Below, in pieces: positions 11,921-27,043 of a stretch of DNA of 64,000 nt. The position numbers and the translations under genes are program-made. This stretch comes from Balanoglossus misakiensis (lineage: Eukaryota; Hemichordata): positions 8,618,001 to 8,682,000 of the forward strand of contig CM082590.2 of the NCBI GenBank assembly GCA_040954595.2, read 5' to 3'. How positions within the stretch are numbered: the first letter of the stretch is position 1; every line of letters starts with the position of its first letter. Below the pieces are notes generated by a model. The model made no database searches and was not told the origin of the DNA. It saw nothing but the letters and a program-made list of their open reading frames with translations.

Positions 11921-13080
11921 GTCTTTACATTTTTTCGAAAGGATTATTGCTGGGACCTAACTTTGACATAAAAAATAGAGTCAGGAACCAGAAATATTTT
12001 GAGTGAAAGTGACTTTAAATACGCGGACTTTCAACAACAGTATCAATGGACACCAATGAAATAAACACGGGCACTCGCACAAGTATGAAAGAAAGCGTCG
12101 CCGTTTGCTCAAATCTCTGTCGATTTTCTCAGTTTTTGCTTTTAAAAATTGTTTACATCATCACAAATCGATTGGTGATATTTGCGCAAACATTTTCAAC
12201 TTCAGTCTGAAAGAAACAGCGAGTTTTCGCGAGTATTGCCACTGAGAAATGAAGGGGGTGTGTCACTGTTGACAATGGACGGGTCACCTCAATCATGTCA
12301 ATTTCTAATCTTCAATACATTTTGAATTTGACCGGATACTTCTATTTTGAATGTTTAGATTGCAAAAAACACGGTAACTAGAAGGGGAACTGTTGTAGAA
12401 ATCACGTCAGGAAATTTTGATCTGGCTACAAAGTTTTAAAAGTTGTAAAAACGACAAGAAAGTAAGTCTATACTGAAAGTTCAACACGGTAGCTGCATAG
12501 ACAGTGTACATGTCCTTTCATATGTAAATAACCACATAGAGTATTTGGCCTGAGCTCAGCACATACAGTTTGATTTTGAAATAAAAGTTTGTCCCAGCAT
12601 TTCATCAAAAAGGAACAGGAAAATGGTTCTTGGTGTGACATAAACCAAATTAAAATAGTCTACTTAGTTTAAGAGATTTTGCATGATTGATTTTAAACAA
12701 TTTTGCTAACAGCCACTATCCTTTCAAGTTGAAATTATTTTATCTCGACATATTTGTTTTACATAAAAGTTAATCAAACTGATTTGCTCAATTTTATGTG
12801 GCTGTATTTTTTATTTCAAGTATTATTTTTCTTACATGTTAGCGATAGATATATATTTGTGTACATCATGTGCTTTATAATGATTTGAACAGGGAACATT
12901 TAGTCCCACATATTTACAACAGGATTGGAATATCCTAGCCTGACAAGCTATTTAATTTTTTTGAGATATTGGCAAATTGTGAACTTAAATCTATCATTTA
13001 CATTAACATTACATTTATCTGACGGTACAAGTCTTTATATAAAGATTATTAAATTCTAATATCTAACCCAAAATATAAGT
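11920..13080. other. Intergenic stretch, partial repeat copy
   Basis: Positions 11920-12290 continue as a diverged partial copy of the preceding repeat family (AGCGAGTTTTCG...GAGTATTGCCACTG recurs near 12217). From 12300 to about 12890 I see only AT-rich sequence. An early degenerate monomer of the 177-bp satellite begins around 12890. Confidence 0.5.
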
Positions 13081-15690
13081 CTCCAGGGAACGTTTGGGCC
13101 CACTTATTCACAACCTCAGCAGAACACTGGGGATGGAGATATCCTAGCCTGACAAGCTGTTTGATATTTAAGTCCTGTTTATTAGGCTATATTTTCTATT
13201 TCAAGTCATTATTGTCAAGATATAAAGATTATTTAATATTTAACCCAAAATTAAGCTTCCAGGGGAAATTTGGCCCCACTTATTTACAACCTCAGCAGAA
13301 CACTGAGGATGGAGATATCCTAGCCTGACAAGCTATTAGACATTTCAGCCCTGTTTATCTGGCTGTATTGTCTATTTCAAGTCATTATAGTCCATATATA
13401 AAGGTAAATTTAATACTTAACCCAACATTTAAGCTTCCGGGGAAATTTGGCCCCGCTTATTTACAACCTCAGCAGAACACTGAGGATGGAGATATCCTAG
13501 CCTGGCAAGCTATTAGACATTTCAGCCCTGTTTATCTGGCTGTATTGTCTATTTCAAGTCATTATAGTCAATATATAAAGGTAAATTTAATGCTTAACCC
13601 AAAATTAAGCTTCCAGGGGAAATTTGGCCCAACTTATTTACAACCTCAGCAGAACACTGAGGATGGAGATATCCTAGCCTGACAAGCTATTAGACATTTC
13701 AGCCCTGTTTATCTGGCTGTATTGTCTATTTCAAGTCATTATAGTCCATATATAAAGGTAAATTTAATACTTAACCCAACATTTAAGCTTCCGGGGAAAT
13801 TTGGCCCCGCTTATTTACAACCTAAGCAGAACACTGAGGATGGAGATATCCTAGCCTGGCAAGCTATTAGACATTTCAGCCCTGTTTATCTGGCTGTATT
13901 GTCTATTTCAAGTCATTATAGTCAATATATAAAGGTAAATTTAATGCTTAACCCAAAATTTAAGCTTCAGGGGAAATTTGGCCCAACTTATTTACAACCT
14001 CAGCAGAACACTGAGGATGGAGATATCCTAGCCTGACAAGCTATTAGACATTTCAGCCCTGTTTATCTGGCTGTATTGTCTATTTCAAGTCATTATAGTC
14101 AATATATAAAGGTAAATTTAATGCTTAACCCAAAATTTAAGCTTCAGGGGAAATTTGGCCCAACTTATTTACAACCTCAGCAGAACACTGAGGATGGAGA
14201 TATCCTAGCCTGACAAGCTATTAGACATTTCAGTCCTGTTTATTAGGCTATATTTTCTATTTCAAGTCATTATTGTCAAGATATAAAGATTATTTAATAT
14301 TTAACCCAAAATTAAGCTTCCAGGGGAAATTTGGCCCCACTTATTTACAACCTCAGCAGAACACTGAGGATGGACATATCCTAGCCTGACAAGCTATTAG
14401 ACATTTCAGCCCTGTTTATCTGGCTGTATTGTCTATTTCAAGTCATTATAGTCCATATATAAAGGTAAATTTAATACTTAACCCAACATTTAAGCTTCCG
14501 GGGAAATTTGGCCCCGCTTATTTACAACCTCAGCAGAACACTGAGGATGGAGATATCCTAGCCTGACAAGCTATTAGACATTTCAGCCCTGTTTATCTGG
14601 CTGTATTGTTTATTTCAAGTCATTATAGTCAATATATAAAGGTAAATTTAATACTTAACCCAAAATTTAAGCTTCCGGGGAAATTTGGCCCCGCTTATTT
14701 ACAACCTCAGCAGAACACTGAGGATGGAGATATCCTAGCCTGACAAGCTATTAGACATTTCAGCCCTGTTTATCTGGCTGTATTGTTTATTTCAAGTCAT
14801 TATAGTCAATATATAAAGGTAAATTTAATACTTAACCCAAAATTTAAGCTTCCGGGGAAATTTGGCCCCGCTTATTTACAACCTCAGCAGAACACTGAGG
14901 ATGGAGATATCCTAGCCTGACAAGCTATTAGACATTTCAGCCCTGTTTATCTGGCTGTATTGTTTATTTCAAGTCATTATAGTCAATATATAAAGGTAAA
15001 TTTAATACTTTACCCAAAATTTAAGCTTCCGGGGAAATTTGGCCCCGCTTATTTACAACCTCAGCAGAACACTGAGGATGGAGATATCCTAGCCTGACAA
15101 GCTATTAGACATTTCAGCCCTGTTTATCTGGCTGTATTGTTTATTTCAAGTCATTATAGTCAATATATAAAGATGAATTAATATTTAACCACAAATTTAA
15201 GTCTCCAGGGGACGTTTGGGCCCAGTTATTTACAACCTCAGCAGAACACTGGGGATGGAGATATCCTAGCCTGACAAGCTATTAGACATTTCAGCCCTGT
15301 TTATCTGGCTGTATTGTCTATTTCAAGTCTTTATTGTCAAGATATAAAGATGAATTAATATTTCACCACAAATTTAAGTCTCCAGGGGACGTTTGGGCCC
15401 ACTTATTTACAACCTCAGCAGAATACTGAGGATGGAGATATCCTAGCCTGACAAGCTATTAGACATTTCAGCCCTGTTTATCTGGCTGTATTGTCTATTT
15501 CAGGTCTTTATTGACAAGAAATAAAGATTAATTAATATTTAACCCCAAAGTTAAGTCTCCAGGGACCATAAGGGCCCACTTATTTACAACCTCAGCAGAA
15601 CACTGGGGATGGAGATATCCTAGCCTGACAAGCTATTTGACATTCCAGCCCTGTTTATCTGGCTGTATTTTCTATTTCAAGTCTTTATTT
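13080..15690 (+). repeat. 177-bp satellite array
   Basis: About 15 direct monomers of ~177 bp occur here, each with ACTTATTTACAACCTCAGCA, GATATCCTAGCCTGACAAGC, and a TTAACCCAAAATTTAAGCTT-like block. Monomers at the ends are more diverged (several say GGGGATGG in place of GAGGATGG). Between 13368 and 14036 two monomer types alternate as a 354-bp dimer that is nearly identical in both copies. The monomer length is exactly 59 codons, so one + strand frame stays open over two units in the homogenised part; this is a consequence of the length and not evidence of a gene. Confidence 0.93.
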
Positions 15691-16735
15691 TCATTGTACC
15701 TGTCTCATTTGCATATCAGGTAGCTTAACAATAGACATATTGCCTTTACAAAGTAAACCTAATTCTTTTTGTTTTAACATTAGCATAATGCACAAATCAT
15801 TACCATATCTGTTACAGTTGAAATTTACTAAAATATTCATTCCCCTATTCATAAATTTATTAAAGAAAATTTAAAAGCTTGAGGAAAGTTTTTTTTTCTG
15901 CAGAAAATATTGAAATGTATGTAACAACAGAGAATGTTTGAGAAATATAAAACAAACCCACCCTGCTATATATTTTTACATAACATAGACATATCCTGAA
16001 ATATGCAAATATCAAATGTTTATATTTTTAAACACTACATCAAATGTAGTCATTCTCTTCATAGATTGTTATTGAAAATTTGTAAATAACCATGAACACT
16101 TAAGACATATCGTACGGTATACGGTTAAGGAAACGTGTGATCCGATGAGAGATTCGAGCACACGACGGATTTCTATTGCGTTCACTCCAACACCGCAGGA
16201 GTGTGTTGTTGTCGGAACCGTGGGCTAAACCGCGAATTTATTGGGAGCCAGGCCCCTTCGAACCCTATATTTCACGCTGTCGGGAGGTTGGACGGCCACG
16301 GCTATCTTAGCTCTGCTCGGCAGGGCTGTGTTTACTGGCCACACTGTTGTTGGATGCCCTAAACATATGCCCTACCCCTAGCGCTCGGCATGTAAACAAT
16401 CACAACATGACTGTAAAAATCATGCAAAAATACAATCTTACTGTAGTTTTCCTGTGGATTCAGTCTTCTCCTTGCACGGGTGTGGAGTTTAGGCAACCTA
16501 TATTGTAACCACGGGCACTTGTTGACCGGATTTGGTGAGAATTGGAAGCATTTTGGAAAGCTATTCGCGTGTTTACATGCCGACATGGGACTTCCATGAT
16601 ACACGTGTGGGTCAAAGGTCGAAGGTCAGTATTAGGGGGATATCCTGACCTCATTAGTGCGCCCCTAGTGGTAATGACTACAAATGCTGATTGCAGTATG
16701 ACGTCACCGCAACTGCGTACGCTTATTATTATTCA
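15690..16735. other. Intergenic stretch
   Basis: AT-rich to about 16090, then a GC-richer segment with CpGs. A CTCF-like core (GCGCCCCTAGTGG) lies at 16660-16672. I see no exon that matches a known protein. Confidence 0.4.
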
Positions 16736-16980
16736 TTAGCTTATAAGTATTCTCCGCCATCTTCTTTCGCTATTAATATTTATAAGCTAATGAATAATAA
16801 GTATTCTCCGCCATCTTCTCCTTCATTAATATTTATAAGCTAAGAATGAATAATAAGTATTCTCCGCCATCTTCTCCCGTCATTAATATTTATAAGCTAA
16901 TGAATAATAAGTATTCTCCGCCATCTTCTCCTTCATTAATATTTATAAGCTAATGAATAATAAGCCTGGTGACGGCATAC
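16735..16980 (-). repeat. ~55-bp array carrying YY1-like sites
   Basis: Four direct copies of CTCCGCCATCTTCT occur at about 16752, 16805, 16862 and 16915. The reverse strand reads AGAAGATGGCGGAG, a full match to the YY1 core (AAGATGGCGGC type). The copies are separated by TTAATATTTATAAGCTAATG and AATAATAAGTATT. The CATTAGCTTATAA block that opens the array is the inverse of the spacer, so the ends can fold back. Confidence 0.8.
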
Positions 16981-17219
16981 CCCAACTCACTCAATCAGGC
17001 TTATTATTATTCATTACCTAATGAATATTCATGAAAACGAAAACAGGAGAATACAATTTCAACAACAGAGGGCGCAATGACAATTTCTGCTATCAGGATA
17101 TTGGACGCTCCATGCAGCGCTACAGGCGTCGGCCAAGCTGGCTCTGTGTCAACTCTGAGCCTTCATTCCCCACATAGTTGAGTCACACCCAGACCTCGAG
17201 TTCCCGAAGTCGCGAAATT

Positions 17220-17905
17220 GTCATTTTTGGATAATTTTCATGAGCTATAACCCATGAAAAAATTCATGAGCTATAACCCATGAAAAATTTCCATGGGCTA
17301 TAGAAGTTGAAAATTTTCAAGAATTGAAATTTTCATTTTGGACATTTTTCAAGGGTTATAGCCCATGAAAAATTTTCATGGGTTATAGCTCATGATTTTT
17401 TTTCATGGGCTATAACCCATGAAAAATGTCCAAAATGAAAATTTCAATTCTTGAAAATTTTGATGAGCTATAACCCATAAAAAAATTTCATGGGTTATAA
17501 CCCATGAAAATTTTCAAGAATTGAAATTTTCATTTTGGACATTTTTCATGGGTTATAGCCCATGAAAATTTTTCATGGGTTATAGCTCATGATTTTTTTT
17601 CATGGGCTATAACCCATGAAAAATGTCCAAAATGAAAATTTCAATTCTTGAAAATTTTGATGAGCTATAACCCATAAAAAAATTTCATGGGTTATAACCC
17701 ATGAAAATTTTCAAGAATTGAAATTTTCATTTTGGACATTTTTCATGGGTTATAGCCCATGAAAAATTTTCATGGGTTATAGCTCATGATTTTTTTTCAT
17801 GGGCTATAACCCATGAAAAATGTCCAAAATGAAAATTTCAATTCTTGGAAATTTTCATGAGCTATAACCCATAAAAAAAATTCATGGGTTATAACCCATT
17901 AAAAA
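17220..17905. repeat. 197-bp array of near-perfect palindromes
   Basis: The landmark GAATTGAAATTTTCATTTTGG starts at about 17321, 17518 and 17715 (period 197). Within each unit this block and its reverse complement (CCAAAATGAAAATTTCAATT) flank an inner palindrome series of TCATGGGTTATAACCCATGA-type words. Each unit can fold into one hairpin with arms of about 70 bp centred on the CATGATTTTTTTTCATG spacer. There is no coding frame. Confidence 0.9.
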
Positions 17906-17985
17906 ATTCAATATTGTCTCGTCATAAACCCTTGCCAAAAGCTTACCTGATGTGCAAGTTGAACCTCACCAGTTGTAAAATCTTG

Positions 17986-18340
17986 ACGAGCGCCCTCTTG
18001 TGACAGATATCATGTCAACCATGCATGCCAACTGCTTCTCCGCACGCGTAAGTCCGTGCGTAAGTCCTCGCCTGTTGGCAAATTCTGACGAGCGCCCTCT
18101 CGCAACGTACGATTACGATATTGGCGATTTCTCGCTTTCTCACGGTGAAACTACTCACAAAACATGGATTTTATGTTGGCCAGGATCGAGATAAGTTCCA
18201 TTTTCGACAATATACCTCCTCTTCTGTCGACAAGCTCATTATTATCGCCATAAAGCTTTGCCTACGGCTTCTCCGCTGCGGAAGTCCTCGCCTGCATCCT
18301 CGCCTGTGGTCGAATTGTGACGAGCGCCCTCTAGTGTCGG
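17986..18340. promoter_or_regulatory. Three CTCF-like cores in a repeated context
   Basis: GACGAGCGCCCTCT occurs at about 17984, 18087 and 18319, each preceded by AATTNTGAC/ATCTTGAC-like sequence. The third continues TAGTGTCGG. The reverse strand (CTAGAGGGCGC) resembles the CTCF core. The shared flank indicates a decayed direct repeat about 100 and 230 bp apart. Binding is not shown; similar GCGCCCTCTAG words also occur at 6636. Confidence 0.35.
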
Positions 18341-18964
18341 TAATTATCAAGCGTTTAACCGTTTCAATGTACTCTAACGGTTACGAGTAGGGCAAAGTTC
18401 ATAACAAGTCACAGATAACTGAGTTCCTGAACTTATAAATTCCAGTAATATCAGGAAGTTATCAATAATGTACATTGTATCATCTACACTTTTCATTTAC
18501 TTGTTTGCAACTGTTCCATACCCACAACTACAATAATACTTTGTTGGATAATACTTCATTGTTTAAAGTAAAAGACTAGAAGTTCCGTTTCTAGAAATGT
18601 GTTTATTTAGACTAAAGGGTTTTCATTAAACTCTGAAACATCCAAAAATTTACCTTGAAAATTAGACATAATTCTGAAGAGTCCGAACATGAAAAATACT
18701 GAATAATAGAGAATAAATTTCAAAGAGCATCTGCAAATTTGAAGTATAAAAATCCAGAAGAGTTCATCAATTTCAGGGAATATTTCCCAAATAAGATAAC
18801 CAATCTGACATTGTGGAGCTAATAGAACTCAGCAAAATTACCAAAGTTGGAAATATGACATGATTTACATTGACAAAGAAATAATGTAATATGCGCCTCG
18901 AAAACCAGATTTTGAGAATTGAGAATAAAAATTGGGAGTCATTATGCACTATTTTGAATGAGAG

Positions 18965-19175
18965 CAAAGTCTCAAATGTGAACTTCAAAATGGCCGCCAA
19001 AATTGTCACAAGTGTGACATTCAAAATGGCCGCCACAATTGCCTCAATGCCTGAAATTCAAAATGGCCGCCAAAATTGTCTCTAATTCAAAATGGCCGCC
19101 AAAATTGTCTCCATGCCTGAAAATCAATACGGCTGCCAAAATTGTGTCAAATCTTAAATTTAAAATGGCTGACAT
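18965..19175 (+). repeat. Short array of ATGGCCGCC units
   Basis: Six imperfect direct copies of TTCAAAATGGCCGCCAAAAT occur at 35-55 bp spacing; the last two are decayed (ACGGCTGCC, ATGGCTGAC). The core AAAATGGCCGCC is close to the YY1 consensus. Open frames across this stretch only reflect the repeat. Confidence 0.75.
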
Positions 19176-19914
19176 AATTGTCTGAAATTCGAAATTACTA
19201 CACATCGCGATGTTGAAAATTTAAGTTGTGATTTTTGGTGGAAAGGCAGAGAACACTAGGTTTTCTGCTCTGTATTCAAGAAGACTCCTCACACACTTGG
19301 AGACTTATTCTTCCGTGGCGCATACTGCTTTGTATATCATCACATTTGGTAAGCTATGTACCACAATTATAAATCAACCTACTGACGAAATCATAATCAT
19401 TGACGGCAAATTTTATCTAAGAAATATGTCACATCTTCACAAACTTTTGAAAAATTCAGAGCAATTTTACCTGGCTGCACTCAAAATACAGATATCTTGG
19501 AAAAAAGACAAAGCTTGAACAAACAGCTACCTTAATAATTTTTTTTTTGGTTTTCTTGAAAAAATTTCAAGTTCTTTTCACACACCTGTACATCAAAAAT
19601 TCTTTTTTTTGTCATCTAAGTCCAACATATAAAAGTCTTTTCCCATATACACAGAAGCTTTACTCCCTTCTGTAACATTACTGGAATAGCCACTCCGGAT
19701 GTGCCACTTAATGGCCCCCTCCCCCCTGAAAATTGTAACTACGAAAATACAACTGCACGATATTTTTTTTACAGTAAAGTGGATTCCAAACTAGCTAGCT
19801 ATGTATATTGATAAAACTGTCCTCTATAGTACAAATATGAATTTTTGTGATGGCTCCACAAAACAAAAAAAGGAAAAAAAACCATAAGAACTAAATTGCT
19901 GTTTCTACAAATGT
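19176..19914. other. Downstream flank of ANP32
   Basis: This AT-rich stretch contains the presumed 3' UTR of the ANP32 gene (minus strand). One + strand frame is open from 19228 to 19518 (96 codons) but matches nothing I know and has no flanking splice logic. No other feature seen. Confidence 0.4.
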
Positions 19915-24943
<5,029 letters not shown>

Positions 24944-27043
24944 GGCCTCAAAAGTGTCTTTCCGAGCGGGAATACGTGATAAAGCTCTTCCTTGCGAAAT
25001 TCCTGGCTTGAGACACAGTCGAGGGGAAAATAATACAAAGTTGGGCTGTCGACGCGCCAAGGCATTAGGTACTAGAGGGGACCCTCGATTGATCAATTTC
25101 ACACACCCCTGTAACTGATGGTGACTGAAATCCAAAATACCACGTGACCGCGTGTAACAAACAGTTCATTTGCCATTCGACCAATCGCAACTAAGTGTCT
25201 AAATATTGAACGTGTCAATAGCTTATTTCACCAAACATAAACCACCCCTCAAAAACAACGAAATCGATCTTGCAAAATACACCGACAAAAAATATGACGG
25301 ATCTCAGACAGTCTCTACGAAATATTGATGATATATTCTGCCGTTTATGATTAAATTATGGAGTCGAATTCTTAGGCTGGGGTTTAACTGAATATTTAAT
25401 TCATGGCTTTATATTCTGCAAACACTTAAAATTTATTTTAACAGTAACACTAGAACACGAACTTCAAATATATGAAACAGTTAACACAACATTACAACAT
25501 CAAGAAACAGTGTACAACTGATCAAAACACCTTGTCAGTTTGTTTTCCTCCAATAAAAGGCGGGTTCCACCAACAACAACAAATTTGCATTTAGGCCACA
25601 ATGAGATAAACATCACGTGATTTCCCGCCATTTTGGTCTGACGAAACCAAAATATATTCAAAGAAAAAGTCGCCATATCCGCGTGAAATAATCTGCAAAT
25701 TGAGAATTAAAAATAATTTGGTTTACCTCATTTTCTGTGTCTCAGATTCACCGCGTTTTCGCTTCAAGTGAAGCTTCCATCGAGACGTCGAATTTTCGGT
25801 TGTTTTGCTTCGCTCAGACGACAGGGAATTTCCGACCGCAAATTTTCCCCGCGCGACGATTTTATTCCTAAATTTCTCATTTTGCCTCGGATATAGCCTA
25901 CTCCTAAAAGATCGAGTCCAGCAACGGTCAAACCGGCAAAAATTTGTCCAGCGGTTGGGTGTGTCTCAAATGATCGCCGGCACCCAACAAAGAACAACAT
26001 GGACGACGCGAATTTAACACACTACATTTCTACTCGAGTACATGTGCAATGTTTTCAATTCCCCACACCCCCTCTAGCGAGAATTGAAGAGTTAGGAAAG
26101 TGTTAAGATTCATATGCAAAGTACCGTTAAAATGCTGACACTGAAAATAAACTTTGCAAATATCTTATCTGAATAAAAGTGATCAAAGTCCGAAGAAATT
26201 TGTTTCATGAAATGAACTAATAACTAATCTAAATCATCATAGCGTCTAATACTACTTGACGACGCGCACTTTATAATGTATGCGTCAACAATATCAGTTG
26301 CTTCTCGCTGAAAAATAATTGCGGACTCTGCGAGCGAGTTGGATCACATTAAATATTTTTGGGACAGGATATGGCCGCACGGGGGCGCAACACTAACCGG
26401 TGCCTAGCAACCAAGGTGAGTTAATAAAGTGGTCTTGTCAATTTCTTTCGTCGCAAAATTAGTCTCGTTTTGACAAACCAAGAGGAAATTATACGCACAA
26501 CTTTTAATAAATAAATGAATAATGTAACTATAATCAAAGGGTAAAATTCCAACGTATTTAAGTGTGCCTACCTGATCGCATTTCGACTTTCAAAGCATTC
26601 GAACATTGCACTTTTTCCTTCCGCTTTTTTGGCGTACTGATATTAACCTGAAGCGAAGAAAACAAGGCGTTTTATAAAGTTTCTTTTTGTGTGTCTATGC
26701 GTGTTATTTTATCAATCGCAATTTTTCTATTGTTTGAAGAACAAGTCTTTTAATATGCTTGACAAATCTTTTTTTGCGTACCCGGCCCGAACTCGACTTA
26801 ATTTCGAATCATTTCGGGTTCGAATGATTGATGATAAACACTCGTGGAACTTTCGTTGCTATGGCTACGCAAGAAAGCATGAAAAGCGCAGACGATTCAA
26901 GCGTTTCGAATTTCGGAATTTTCAATTCGAATAACATTCCTCGAGCGGCCAACTAGAACTTTCCTTGCCATCGTTATTATTTCTTAGTTTTCTCCAAACA
27001 AATTATTCTACGTGAAAAACATTTCTGACTTTTTTTAACAACA
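24944..27043. promoter_or_regulatory. Head-to-head intergenic region, ANP32 / dynein light chain
   Basis: This 2.1-kb stretch separates two divergent genes. It holds CACGTGAC (25141-25148), a CCAAT box (25181-25185), a YY1-like CGCCATTTTGG on the + strand (25627-25637), and CpG-containing sequence near both starts. Two RFX X-box-like sites lie nearer the dynein gene: GGTGCCTAGCAACC (about 26399-26412) and GTTGCTATGGCTAC (26855-26868). A minus-strand open frame at 25764-26000 is not supported as a gene. Confidence 0.45.
26855..26868 (+). promoter_or_regulatory. RFX X-box-like site
   Basis: GTTGCTATGGCTAC has the GTTGCNATGGNNAC shape of the X-box bound by RFX factors, with about two mismatches to GTTGCCATGGCAAC. 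It lies about 175 bp upstream of the Tctex1 dynein light chain start codon, a usual distance in ciliary genes. A second site with a perfect AGCAAC half lies near 26400. Confidence 0.4.

Noticed and set aside
13368-14036. Two 104-codon + strand frames
   Set aside because: Translations of the 177-bp satellite, open only because the unit length is a multiple of three.
16735-17905. CRISPR array
   Set aside because: The repeats have no constant-length unique spacers, and the genome is an animal's. The structure is tandem or palindromic repeat DNA.
25764-26000. 78-codon minus-strand frame with a hydrophobic stretch
   Set aside because: No family match, no start context or splice support, and it lies upstream of the ANP32 start in the divergent promoter region.
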